Shown here piece after piece: positions 18,723 to 29,739 of a DNA stretch of 36,372 nt. The position numbers and the translations under genes are program-made. Position 1 is the stretch's first letter; every line of letters begins with the position of its first letter. The notes under the pieces were generated by a model. The model made no database searches and had not been told where the DNA came from. It worked only from the letters and a program-made list of their open reading frames with translations. Source of the DNA: Azolla pinnata (Eukaryota; Streptophyta; Polypodiopsida; Salviniales; Salviniaceae); NCBI GenBank assembly GCA_037176905.1, contig JBBBWG010029555.1, positions 1 to 36,372 of the forward strand, read 5' to 3'.

Positions 18723-21584
18723 ACACCAACAACAACACCAACACCAACAACACCAACACCAACAACACCACCAACAACAACAACAACAACACCAACACCA
18801 ACAACAACAACACCACCAACAACAACAACAGCAGCAGCAGCAGCAACAACAGAGCATTGCCTTCACCATGTGATTTGTCGGGCATGCAGCGACGCCGCGT
18901 CGGGGAAGATTCTGTACGCGATCGCGGTGCTGGAATCGGGCGAGGGATCTCCGAGATTCCTGGGCCGGCTCGTGGGGGTGCTGGCGTCGCACGGGCAGCT
19001 GCGCGACGCGGAGAGCATCTTGCGGCGGAGAGCCGCGAAACCCGCAGCGGCAGCGAGGGCATGGAACCTCGTCCTTTCGCGCTACATCGACGAGGGGAGC
19101 TGCGGCGAGGCCCTAGAATTGTACTACTACTACTACTACTACTACTACAACAACGCGATGCAGGGACGATCATCATCGGGGCTCGAGCCGAATGCATTCA
19201 TCTCGTCGACGGCGCTGAGGGCATGCGCCGGCTTGGCGTCTCTCCGCCACGGAAGCGTGGTCTACGACGGGATCGTGAGGTCTGGATTGGAGACCGACCC
19301 GGTGGTGAGCAACGGCTTGATGGGCTTGTTCCTGGCCTGCGGCCAGATGGACGCGGCCGAGAAGCTCTTCCGGGCGCAGCCAGAACGGCATCGGGACGTG
19401 GTCGCTTGGACGACGATGATCTGCGGATACGTCCGCCGCGGCTTCGGCCGCCGAGCGCTGGAAGCTCTCGACGCGATGCAGAGCGCGCGCGTCTGCCCGA
19501 ACCGCGTCACGTTCCTGTGCGCCGCAAAGGCCTGCCGCATCGCCGAAAGCCTGCGCCCGGCTGGCGTTTTGCATCATCGGATCGTACGAAGCAGCGCGGA
19601 ACGCGGCGCTGGGGTTCCAGCTGCGCTCATCCGCATGTATGCAGAGTGTGGCTCGATGAGGGACGCGGAAGCGGTGTTCAGATCGGCCGTCATCGTCCGG
19701 AGGACCGGCGACGTTTCGGCGTGGAGCGCGATGATGTCCGCGTATGCCCGCAACGCGGGATCGTCCTCTTCTGACGGCGACGATCTCGCGCTGGGGCTCG
19801 TCGACGAGCTCCGGAGAAGCGGGAACGCGCTCCCCGACGAGCCGATGCTCGCGAGCGCCCTGGCCATCTGCGCGAGGCGCAGGAGCTTGGACGAAGGAAA
19901 GGCGGCGAACGATGCGATCGTGAAGCGGGGGTTGCTGGACCGGAGGCCGGGCGCCGTCGCGAGCGCGCTGATCGGAATGTACGCGAGCTGCGGGTGCGTG
20001 GCGGAGTCGCGGGCGGTGTTCGACGGGCTGGCGTCGAAGGACGAGGCCTCGTGGGCCAGCTTGCTTCACGCATACGTGGAGGCCGAGGATTGGCACGGGG
20101 CGCTCGAGGTGTTCGGGCGGAGGATGTCAATGGAGATAGCATCGCCATCGGCTTCGTCGGTGGAGCCGAGCGCGTTCACACTGTCGGGCGCTGCCAAGGC
20201 GTGCGGCGGCGCTGCGGACGCGCGCCGAGCCCGCCTTGTGCACGCGCAGGCGGTGCTCTCGGCTCTCGATTCCGACGCCGTCGTCGGGAACGCGATCCTC
20301 GACATGTACGCCAAGTGCAGAGGAGGGAGCGGGTGCCTGAGGGACGCGGAGGACGTGTTCGAGAGGATGCCACAGGAGAAGCGCAGCGAGGTCTCGTGGG
20401 GCGCGATGATGGCCGGGTATTGCCGCCACGGCCACGGCTGGCTCGCCCTCGAGCTTCTCGAGCGCATGATGACGATGCTGATGCAGGAGGAGGAGGAGGA
20501 GGAGGAGGAGGAAGGGAGGAGGAGGATCCAGAAGCAGCCAAATGCAGTGATTCTCTCGTGTGCGATTGCGGCCTGCGGCGCTGCTGGCGTTCTGGCGTGG
20601 AAGCACGGCATGGAGCTCCACGACGCCGCGATCCGGGGCTCGCACGATCTCCGCTCCGCGCCTGTCATGAATGCGCTCATCGCCATGTACATGGAGTGCG
20701 GGAGCGGAGTCGAAGCGTGCAGCACGTTCCGCTCGATGCCAGAGGCCCTCCGCGATGCTGTGTCGTGGGGGACGCTGGTCGACGGCTATTCGCGGCTCCC
20801 AGGAAACGAGGGCAATCTCGCGCTTGGAGCCTACGCCGAAATGATCTGCCAGGGCTTTGGCCACAACAAGGTGGCGTGCTTGGCCGCGCTGAGAGCCTGT
20901 GCCATGGCCGGGGAGACAGGCAGCAGAGGAAGGCTGTTGCACGATCATGCCGTTCAGGGCGGGGGCGACGTGGACCTCGAGGTGTCGAGCACGCTCGTGA
21001 GCATGTATAGCAGGTGCGGGAGCTTGGAAGATGCCAGAAGAGCCTTCCAGGTTCTTCATCATCATCATGATCATGATCATGATGATGATCATCATCAGCA
21101 GCAGCAACAACATCATCATCATCGGGTTTTGCAAGACGATGGAGTCGCGTGGGGGATCGTGTCGGGAGCTTTCGCCCATCATGGGCGCTGGCAGGAGGCG
21201 GAGAAGTGCTTGGGCGGTGCCACGTTGGACCGCGGCGGCCGTCTCGAGCTCGATGCCGTGTACACGAGCCTGGTCTCGGCGCTGGGGCACGCGGGCCAAA
21301 TCGACGCTGCTCGGAGTCTGCTGGTGTCCGAGTGCGCCGGCGTCCCCGGCTGCGCCCATCTGTACAACTGCTTCGCCGACCTGCTCGGCCGCGCCGGCCA
21401 TCTGGACGACGCCCGCCTCCTGCTCGCGGCCATGCCCACGCTCCCTAGCACCACCGCACTGGTCTCGCTGCTGACCGCTTGTCGGACTTACGGGCGGACA
21501 GACCTTTTGCGGAGGGACTGTCTGGAGCCGCCGTCGCCGTCGCAGATAGATACAGAAGAGCAGAATGGAGTTAGGCAAGCGTAG
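18615..21584 (+). CDS. Pentatricopeptide repeat protein, PLS type, intronless, without a DYW domain
   Basis: A 989-residue frame. After a Thr/Ala/Pro-rich low-complexity N-terminus (residues 12-75), a long series of PPR units follows. Clear examples are NAFISSTALRACAGLASL, NGLMGLFLACGQMDAAEKLF, DVVAWTTMICGYVRRGFG, ALIRMYAECGSMRDAEAVF, NAILDMYAKCRGG, VSWGAMMAGYCRHGHG, NALIAMYMECGS and STLVSMYSRCGSLEDARRAF. The end (YNCFADLLGRAGHLDDARLLL ... ALVSLLTACRTYG) resembles the start of an E region and then stops, so no complete E/E+ or DYW deaminase is present. PLS proteins bind organellar RNA sequence-specifically, often for C-to-U editing. The N-terminus lacks a convincing targeting peptide because of the repeat tract. 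Coding GC is much higher than the flanks. Three further trinucleotide-coded inserts break PPR units. The start could be Met1 or Met11. Confidence 0.88.
18652..18855 (+). repeat. (CAG/CAA)n-derived microsatellite coding the PPR N-terminus
   Basis: CAGCAA repeats grading into CAACACCAA and then CAG. In the PPR frame it is read as ACA GCA and encodes alternating Thr-Ala, then Thr/Pro, then Ala. In other frames it would give poly-Gln (plus) or poly-Leu/poly-Cys (minus), the source of long spurious antisense frames. Confidence 0.9.
19122..19148 (+). repeat. (TAC)9 tract in the PPR gene, nine Tyr
   Basis: Residues 170-178. It sits after EALEL, where the second PPR helix normally reads LYxxM, and before GLEPNAF, the start of the next unit. 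Confidence 0.95.
20487..20513 (+). repeat. (GAG)n tract in the PPR gene, nine Glu
   Basis: Residues about 625-633, between LELLERMM and QPNAVILSCAI, again at the linker between consecutive PPR units. Confidence 0.95.
21057..21122 (+). repeat. (CAT/GAT/CAG)n tract in the PPR gene, 22 residues of His/Asp/Gln
   Basis: Residues about 815-836: four His, alternating His/Asp, five Gln, four His. It follows DARRAFQVL and precedes VLQDDGVAWG, replacing the usual short xMPxRDVVSW linker. Confidence 0.95.
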
Positions 21585-21619
21585 AAGAGGTAAGTGAGAA
21601 GTAGAAGAGAGACGGATTT

Positions 21620-21812
21620 GAGTAGATTGATTTCGTAATCGGCGTTGTTCACCTTGATTGGGATGCTAATGATGACGATGAGTATATTGATTCCCTAATT
21701 GGTGTTGTTCACCTTCATTGGGATGATGGTGATGATGAGATAGATTTGAGTAGATTGATTCCGTAACTGGCGTTGTTCGCCTTCATTGGGATGATGATGA
21801 TGATGATGAGTT
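21620..21812. repeat. Three-copy tandem repeat, about 60-68 bp, downstream of the PPR gene
   Basis: Units starting at about 21620, 21680 and 21748 share gagtagattgatt-y-cgtaat, gg-y-gttgttc and ccttcattgggatg, each ending in a (gat)n stretch of different length. The block begins about 35 bp after the PPR stop, so it is probably in the 3' untranslated region. Confidence 0.85.
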
Positions 21813-23024
21813 CTTGCATCCCACATTATAAAAGGCTTGGCTTGCGCTCCTATCCGCTCTGCGGTTCTCAACGACCATGTTGTCTCCAATCCATCCATCT
21901 ATGCTGTATAACTGTAGCGGACACACACGGATAGAGAGAAACAGAAAGCTTATATCAATGTTGTTCATGCTCATCTCTTGCAAGGGCGCTTGCTTTGACA
22001 TCTCTCTTCTCTCGACAATACCAGTGTATCTGTGTACTAGTAGAGGTAGGTTATTTTGGTATGAGCCAATCTTTAGCTCCCCACTCTTGATATAGTAGGG
22101 TATGAGAGCTCTGTGTTCTCAATAAAGCATGAGAGCCTACCATCGGAAAATAGGGGTTGTGGTCACAATAGCAATATAGATCTCTATATATGTCCAGAAC
22201 GAATACTGTGATTCGAGCATATGGAAGAAGACTCTATGAATCGAAAAAAGCATCACACAAAAACCTTACCACCAAGATGAGTTAGTTTAGTTATGAAAAA
22301 CATCTTTTAAAAGACAGTATGTTCGTAGTTTTTGCATTCGTTATTTGTCCACCCATTCACATATGAGATTTGTACGTATGTGAAAACAGTTGTGTCTGTA
22401 TGGCGAGAGATCATCTGCACTGTGACACGACAGAGTGAGCCTTCCTCCGCTTCTACAAACGACTAGGTCTGGCAAAATCCAGTGGAATTGCGGCCCTCCG
22501 AGACGGTTGTTTCCACCTCCGAGAGGCTTTTAAGATGATATGCATCAAGACTTGATCGATCCACAGAGTGCAACTTTTGCCTACAAGACATTTCTCCGGG
22601 CATACTTATATCCTAGTCTCATCTACTATTAGCTACGTTTCTGCTGTTATGTCCCACTGGCGGTCAAGCGGCAATGTCCCTACTTCATATGCGAGCCATA
22701 TTAGAGCGACTCCAGTATTTCCTCTCGCTTGCACATTTCGCCTTCCATTGGTGCTCATTCTTTGTACAGACCTTTCTTTGACTGGCGTTTGATCCTTTTT
22801 AAGGAGACGCAAAATGAAAGAAGGTGGATTTATCGAATTCGAGTCTGGTTTCGAGCGATCCGAGTCATATATTAGAGCGATCGACGACAATTGTAGCTCG
22901 ACAACAATTGTAGCCACCTCTGCTTCGGGGATCACAGGGATCGTGGACAGGGGCAGATTGCTAGGTAGACAAAATCAGCTGGAATCTTCGGTCGATGATC
23001 CATGTCAGCAAACAGACAGATGGG
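21813..23024. other. Intergenic region up to the assembly gap
   Basis: No recognisable gene. Open frames at 22633-22935 (minus) and 22814-23024 (plus) overlap each other and show no domain. A short inverted pair gacaattgtagctcgacaacaattgtagcc is near 22884. Confidence 0.5.
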
Positions 23025-23124
23025 NNNNNNNNNNNNNNNNNNNNNNNNNNNNNNNNNNNNNNNNNNNNNNNNNNNNNNNNNNNNNNNNNNNNNNNNNNNN
23101 NNNNNNNNNNNNNNNNNNNNNNNN
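23025..23124. other. Assembly gap of exactly 100 N
   Basis: One hundred ambiguous bases, a conventional placeholder for a gap of unknown size. Any frame crossing it is not interpretable. Confidence 1.
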
Positions 23125-23139
23125 CATTGGCACAACGCA

Positions 23140-23245
23140 TGGCACGGCATGCATGCATACATACATGCGGGGCATATATGCATGCATACACACCATGGCA
23201 TGCGCATGCGCCCACATACATGCATGCGCACATGTGGCACGTGCG
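23140..23245. promoter_or_regulatory. Cluster of RY-type (CATGCA) motifs in alternating purine/pyrimidine DNA
   Basis: CATGCA or its overlapping form GCATGCATGC recurs in ggcatgcatgcatac, atgcatgcatac and acatgcatgcgc, and GCATGCGCATGCGC lies between them. CATGCA is the RY/Sph element bound by plant B3 factors (ABI3/FUS3/VAL). The cluster is about 0.8-0.9 kb upstream of the CCCH start and abuts the gap. Confidence 0.5.
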
Positions 23246-23340
23246 AGGAAAAGAAGTTGTTTCATTTGAAATTTCATGAGACTCTGTTTTTCTTCTCTGC
23301 GTTTTGCTTTTCTTCTGCTTTTCCTGTTTCCCTCGGAAAG

Positions 23341-23490
23341 ACGAAGGAAGAAGAAGAAGAAGGAAGAAGAAGGAAGAAGCAGAAGAAGGAAGAAGAAGGA
23401 AGAAGCAGAAGAAGGAAGAAGCAGCGGCAGCAGCAAAAGAAGAAGGAGACGAGGGAGCAGAAGCAGAAGCAGAAACAGAAGCAGGAGAAC

Positions 23491-23526
<36 letters not shown>

Positions 23527-23875
23527 CGGGCCCTGCTTCCCCTCCCCCTCCCTCTCCTTCTCTCTCTGCACACAAGAATCCCCAACAGAAAAGAGCCCCG
23601 GGCGCCGTCGCCATGCCCTCCGGTGCACACCTCGCGATTGTAGCGTGACAATGGACATGGTAGAGGCGGGGAACTTCGTGCAGGGCTGATTCCGGAGAAA
23701 GAAAGCAGGAAGGAAGGAAGGAAGGAAGGAAGGAAGGAAGGAAGGAAGCAGCCAGGAAGAGGCGAGCTCCCCGCTTGGTCCAAAACCAAAAGAAGCTTGC
23801 AGCGCAGACGCCACAGGAAGCGGAAGAAGACAGGAAGAGGGGGGGGGGGGGAGAAAGAGAGAGAGAGAGAGAGAG
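23341..23875 (+). repeat. Purine-rich microsatellite block in the CCCH gene upstream region
   Basis: (GAA)n and GGAAGAAG-type repeats run from 23341 to 23425, (AGAAGC)n follows near 23457-23480, (GA)n is at 23494-23522, (GAAG)n at about 23707-23748, a G-run at about 23838-23850 and a second (GA)n at about 23852-23875. The GA tracts match binding sites of plant GAGA/BPC factors. It is probably promoter and leader of the CCCH gene. Confidence 0.85.
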
Positions 23876-24032
23876 TACCAGAAGCAAGGAGTTGCAGGGA
23901 ATCAGTTCAAGTCGAGACCAGTGAAAGAAGCAGAGAGGGGAGCCTCCCCCCCCCTCCCCTCGAGGAGACAAACCCTGTCTCCAGGAGTGGAAACCCTACG
24001 GCTCTGTGAGGGAGGGGAAGAGAAACCATAGC

Positions 24033-27000
24033 ATGAAGGTAACTGCCCATAAGTAACCCTAAAATGAAGAGAGCGAGAGAGAGAAAGAGCGAGAGAGAGA
24101 AAGAAAGAGAGAGACAGAGAGAACCCTAACCCTAGAGGAAATCATAGAACTTGGATACCATTAGTCTATCAGAAGCTCTGGAGCCTAGCAGCTTGACCCC
24201 AAACCCTAATTGGTTTTGCACAATGAAGAAGGCCATGGAAGCTGTAAACCGAGTAAAGGAAGTCTCAACAACCCCTAGAGGAAAGAACCCTGACAATGGA
24301 TGCCGCTAACTGACCTTCTGTGTTCGCTGCTGCTGTTGCTGTTGTTCATCTAGCTAGGGTTTGAATGCCCTAAAGGTTAGGGTTTGGTTCTTCTTTGTCA
24401 TTCTGTTGCTGAGAATGTGCTTTCACAGTCTTCTTCTGCTTTTCCAGTCATATTCTGGTCTTTCTCCCTGTGAAGAAAGGGCTGCATACATACATACATT
24501 CATATGCCTTTAGGCCTGCTGCAGGTGCTTTCATTTGGGTCCATTCTTTTGGGAAATAGCTCTGGTTTTCCCCATGATTTTCTCCTGTTAACAATGCTGA
24601 AAGCGCTGCTTCTTTCCCTGATTTTCTTCTGTTAAAGAAGTGCCCAATTGCTCTCGATGCTTGCTTTTGATTTCCCCCCTTCTTTATCGGTTCGTTCTTC
24701 CTTTCTGTGCCGAAGAAAGAGCGGAATCTTTTCCTCTCTTTCAACATCTGAAGAAGCTTTTCCGGCTGCTTTCCTCTATGCTCTCAAAAGTTAAAGCAAC
24801 AAAAGGAATCCCCAAAATCCGTCTTGTTAAAGCTTTTTATGTTGTTTCATGCTGCTCCGGAGAGCAGGAGAGAGCTCCATTGTGCTGTAATGGCATGATC
24901 TGTTTGAACGTATATCTGATTCTTTTTCCTGTTGTTCCCCCCCCCACCCCTTTTCCAAGCAGCTTAATCTGGCCATTCAGAATTGTGGCGGCGGTGCTCT
25001 TGACAATTCTTGTCGCCCGGAGACTTGTGCAAATCATGCGATGGATCAGAAGCCCACTAAGGATATGGAGGTGTGTCATGAAGAAAAGAGAGATGATAGC
25101 CCTGATCTTCTAGAATTGGCCTCGAACAATGACCTCGAGAGCTTCCGGTGGCATGTGGAGAAAGGCTCCGTGAAAGTTGATGCAGTGGGGAAGTGGTACA
25201 CCAGGGAGAATGGAACAAGAAAGATGGTTCTGGAGGAGAGAACTCCATTGATGATTGCAGCTATGTATGGAAGCCTTGATGTGTTGAAATATATAGTGGA
25301 GATGTATGCTAAGGTTGGAGGAGATATTAATAAGGCCTGTGGCAGAGATCAAAGCACCGCCTTGCATTGCGCTGCCTCTGGCGGCTCCATTTTCGCTCCA
25401 GAAGCAGTGCGTTTTCTACTTCAATCTGGTTCAAACCCTCACTCGACCGATGCGCATAGGAGGCGTGCTGCTGATGTTTTGAGTGCCATGGATAGATCCG
25501 GTGATGCAAAGAGAGTATTGGAAGAGCTCCTGGGAAAGGAAAAGCCACAGTTAGTATCATCAGATGAAAATCTGTGCAAGGGAAAGATGTCTAATCTAAG
25601 GACTGAATTGGAGGAAGTTTCCGGGAAAGCAAAAGCATGTAATGCAAAGATAGAACTGGGAGCGGGTGTGGACAAGAAGCCATTGGATTCTTCTATAGAC
25701 TTCTCGGACCTGTTGCTGGAGACTTGCTTCTTGCCCTCTTCTTTCGATGATGTTGGTCTGATAGCACCCATAGAGAGCAATGAAGATTCTGATACTTCGG
25801 TGTCCTCTTCCACTCTATCTATCGCATCAAGTGGGTCGTATCCATCCTCATTGTCTTCACCCTCATCTTCTCCAACATCTCCGAAGAATTATATGGCCAA
25901 AGCATTTCCGAAAGCGTCTCCAGATGGAACCGAGAAGGTTAAAGAGTACCTGAATGATCCATCTCTTCCAGATATCAAGAGCAACATCTACAGCACAGAT
26001 GAATTCCGCATGTATTCTTTCAAGATCAGACCTTGTTCGAGGGCTTATTCACATGATTGGACTGAATGCCCTTTCGCTCATCCAGGTGAAAACGCACGGC
26101 GAAGGGATCCTAGAAGGTATCACTACAGTTGTGTCCCTTGCCCCGATTTTCGAAAAGGTGAATGCCAACATGGTGATGCATGTGAATATGCACACGGAGT
26201 GTTTGAGTGCTGGCTACACCCCGCTCAATATCGCACCAGGCTGTGCAAAGATGGCAAAGAATGTAACCGAAGAGTATGCTTCTTTGCCCATGTTGTTGAA
26301 GAGCTTCGGCCTCTTTATCTTTCGACGGGTTCTGCTATACCATCTCCAAAATCAAGTGGTTTCGCAGACATCTCTCCAATGGATTCTCCACGAGCGGCAG
26401 CTTCGGCGATGTTGATGATGCCGCCACTGTTTTCAGCACCGTTGTCACACAACAATCTAATGCATGGAAGTCTGGCAACTCCTCCGATGTCCCCAAGTGT
26501 TGCTTCACTGCACCTTTCTGGGGGAGCTACACATGCTAGTAGTGGTGGTAACAGTAGGTTAAGGCCAACTTCGAAAGCTGATGATTCGTCACTGACTGAT
26601 TTGCTCCTCTCTCCAGATATGAATAGTAGATGGTTGAACGAGTTGCAGTCCTTTTCAGCTTCGGGGCAGTCTCTTTCAGCCCAAGCACGTGTAAATGCTG
26701 CTATGGCTGCTTCTCGTAACAGGTCGTTCTCTGGCAGCTTTAGGAACCTGGAGCGTAATACTGTAGCTTCGATGAATCTCGACAAATCTAGGAGTGGATC
26801 TTTGTCTAGAAGCTTTAGAAGTGTGGAGCATAGCATACTCCCAACAAATCTGGATGATCTCTTCGCAATGGAAAGCATTTCTTCTCCTCATTCCCCGATG
26901 ACAAGGGAACCACTGTCAGCGTTGGATAGACAGTATGCGGCAATGAAATCTGCATGTCATCAGGCTCATATACAAGGTGAAATGCAAGGCCAAACAGATG

Positions 27001-27437
27001 TGCAAGCTCCAAGATTATCGGCAGCTGAAGGTCAGCTGAAGAGCCCTCATTTGCTGCTGTCTCCGAAGGCTCCGAAAACTGCACTGTTTGCTCAAATGGC
27101 AACAACTTATGGAAGTGTGAATCTTGATTCACATGGCTTTGATGATGTTCATACTCCAACAAGGGGGTTTACACCCGATTGGGCAGTAAATGGAGATAGT
27201 TACTCGAGGATAAGAAGCTCGATTTCTCCTGGTTTCGGAGACGTGGAAGAACCAGACTTGTCGTGGATTCAGAAGCTGGTTAAGGAGGAACCATTGGATT
27301 CTCCAGCTTCGCATGCAGCCTGCGATGATGTGCAGATGGAGAACAGAAATATTGATCTCTCTTATTGGGTCGAGAAGCTTCATCTCGACGAGAAGTGGCC
27401 TGTTCGGATCTCCGCCCCGAAGCAAGTGATACAATAG
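24033..27437 (+). CDS. RR-type CCCH zinc-finger protein with ankyrin repeats (AtC3H29/30/56/66-like)
   Basis: The large exon is open from ATG 25041 (798 residues). A 924-bp intron (24039 GTAACT to 24962, after a long pyrimidine tract ending CCAAGCAG) can join ATGAAG (24033-24038) in frame to 24963, adding 28 residues ([12 protein letters not shown]...). Numbered from 25041: ankyrin-like repeats at 22-130 ([33 protein letters not shown]). An Arg-rich/tandem zinc-finger block at about 331-421 has C-x5-H-x4-C-x3-H ([16 protein letters not shown]), C-x7-C-x5-C-x3-H ([19 protein letters not shown]) and C-x5-C-x4-C-x3-H ([16 protein letters not shown]). A conserved [16 protein letters not shown] motif is near 736 and [10 protein letters not shown] near the end. 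This family shuttles between nucleus and cytoplasmic granules and acts in stress and hormone responses through RNA or DNA binding. The central Ser-rich region is low complexity. All finger ligands are intact. Confidence 0.93.
24053..24390. promoter_or_regulatory. Telo-box cluster in the first intron of the CCCH gene
   Basis: AACCCTAA-type motifs occur at about 24055 (aaccctaaaa), 24122 (aaccctaacccta), 24201 (aaaccctaat), 24355 (ctagggttt) and 24376 (gttagggtttgg). Telo-boxes near plant transcription starts are bound by TRB/AZF-type factors. A GAGAGA-rich stretch (24068-24120) lies directly before the first cluster. Confidence 0.6.
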
Positions 27438-28249
27438 TTTCAGGAGAAATTGCTTTCAAAGGTTCATTTCATTGCAAAAGTTCTTCATTTTTATGTTCTT
27501 TTCAAGCTGATTAGGTAGTTTGTCCGAGGATAGCACCGCAAGGTACACCTCGCATTTGACAGAGAAAGCACTACTGCAAAGTGCTGTGTCATTTGATATA
27601 GCAAGAAACCTGATGCCTCCATATGCCCATGGGATAAAAACTTATCTATTTTGTCCCTACCTCCCTCATTTTGTGAATGCCTTTCCTTCCTTCTCTTGTT
27701 TGTCAGTAGTTGTAATGGATGAAAATCCATCTCTCTTCAATCTGTTTAAAAGATTGATTGATGCTGCTTTGCTCATATGAATCAGCCCCTCTTTGACAAC
27801 AATTCTAACCAGATCTAAACTTTTATGTGTACCAAAGATACATACATGACGATTCAAAAAACTGAAAATTGTTCAGCTGACTGACATCGAGAGTGGGTAT
27901 TTAAATATATCCAACAATGGTGCAGAATACCATGCATGTTCATTCAAGACAAATTGCTGACAACAGTTTCAATGGTGGTACTGTGCTGCTGCTACCTCGG
28001 AATTTGGAGGTTTATCTTCATTAAATAGTCTGAAGATTGTTGTACAAACACATAGAGAGTGCAGTTACTGCTACATTCAATGATTTTACAACGAGGACTC
28101 CTTCCCTGCGGCCTATGTATATACATATACATATATATATATATATGCAGAGACCATCTCCAGAGAAAATTTGGATAATTTGGATTTGTTTCATTATATG
28201 AACCCTGAATACCCTTGCAGGTGGAATGGTTCTTTGTTGGTAGGAAGCG
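27438..28249. other. 3' flank of the CCCH gene, non-coding
   Basis: Probable 3' untranslated region followed by AT-rich DNA with an (AT)n stretch at about 28120-28146. Short frames here show no domain. Confidence 0.55.
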
Positions 28250-29690
28250 TGTAGAAAATCTTCACAAACTGACTAAAAAGCCTGTCTCTTATCTTCCAAT
28301 ACCATTTCCAACACCAATGGCAGCATCACCAGCTGTAAGTGCCCCCAATAAAAAGCCCTTCGTCTCTGACAAAGATCCATATACGTAGATCTTCTCGCGA
28401 TCTTGTCGATTGCTTCAGTTCAGCACATTGCCTTGGTTGAATGCCAGCAATTTGCATCAAGATAAACATGTAAGCCGCCTTTGAGGAATGCACACCATTG
28501 TACTAAATTTCTAACAAATATTGACTAAAACGCCTCCTGCCTCTTATTTTTCAAAATAATCCCCACTACCATCTCCAATACCAATGGCAACATCACCAAC
28601 TGTAACTGCCTCCAATAAAAGCTCTTTGATCCATGTACCCATTTCCTATTAACCACATTATCGTGATCTTCTCGATTCTTTCAGCACATTGCCTTGATTG
28701 AATGCTAGCATCTTGCATCAAAATAAATATGTGAGCTGATCATCATCCCAGATTCTTCAGACTGACTAAAAAGCCTGTTCAAATAATCCCACTACACCAT
28801 CTCCAATACCAAGGGCAGCATCACCAACTGTAAGTGGCTCCAATAAAAGCTCTTTGTCTGAGACAGATCCATGTACCCATTTCCTTTCGACCACCTTATC
28901 ATGATCTTGTCGATTCTTTCAGCACAATGACTTGATTGAATGCAAGCATTTTGCATCAAAATAAATCTGTGAGCTACCTTTGATGATCGCAAGCAATTCT
29001 AGATTTCTGTATATCTTTTTGTGATCTTCCCTGAATCATTGCCGCCACATTGCTTTGCTAACATTCTGCATCAAGCAAGATAAATACATAGGCTACCTCT
29101 TAAGCATGCAACATTATTCCAATTTCTGGACATAACTCTTTCAGAAAGACTCTTAACTTGGTTTGCTCTGCATTGGCACCACTGTGTTGCTTTGATCGAA
29201 TGCTACCGTTTTGCCATCATGATTCAAGATCAACACTTTTCTGGATGAAACATCTAGATACGACTCTTTCAGAAGCCAACATCTAATTCTAGCTTGGCAC
29301 AATTTTTCTGCTTTCCTTTGCTGCTATACAGATTTTGCATCCGATAAAACACAAATGAACCACCTGTTCCGAATAGTACCATCATCCCAAAGTGCTAGTA
29401 GCTACAATGCAAAGCCAACATCAAACTCAACTCTGATTTGCTTGGCATTTGGATTTGATTGAATGCTACTATTTTGCATTCTGATTCAAGTTTAAGCACA
29501 CACATGAGCCACCTCTTCTGAATGCATCATCATGCCAGTTTCAGAAAGGCATGTCATCAAACTCAACACTGATTGGCTCCGCGTTGAATTTGATGCCATG
29601 CTGCCCTCTTTTTGCATTAAGACGAGCATGCATGCACGATCCACCTCTTTCCAAATGCAACATTATCATTGCAAATTGTTTTCAAAAGCC
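28250..29690. repeat. Degenerate tandem array with a TTGATTGAATGCTAGCATTTTGCATC-like core
   Basis: Eight core positions at about 28433, 28694, 28932, 29055, 29191, 29318, 29456 and 29584. The first three units are about 240-260 bp and also share ccatctccaatacca, gcatcaccaactgtaa, ccaataaaagctctttg and gatccatgtacccatttcc. The last five are about 123-138 bp and share gctacctct/gccacctct and gaatgca. Divergence is high. The array fills the space between the CCCH gene and the stop of the NYN gene and could be transcribed as a 3' extension of either. Confidence 0.8.
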
Positions 29691-29739
29691 GAACTCATCA
29701 TCAAGCTCAACTCTGTCTGGAGCAAACAAAGCAGACTTT

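Noticed and set aside
18394..19197. Minus-strand frames rich in Leu, Cys or Trp at the PPR start
   Set aside because: They are the reverse reading of the CAG/CAA microsatellite.
20127..21578. 483-codon minus-strand open frame, and other long antisense frames under the PPR gene
   Set aside because: High GC lowers stop frequency on all frames. The antisense translations show no domain while the plus frame is a clear PPR array.
22961..23971. Long frames on both strands crossing the N gap
   Set aside because: They read through 100 unknown bases and purine or pyrimidine microsatellites; continuity is artificial.
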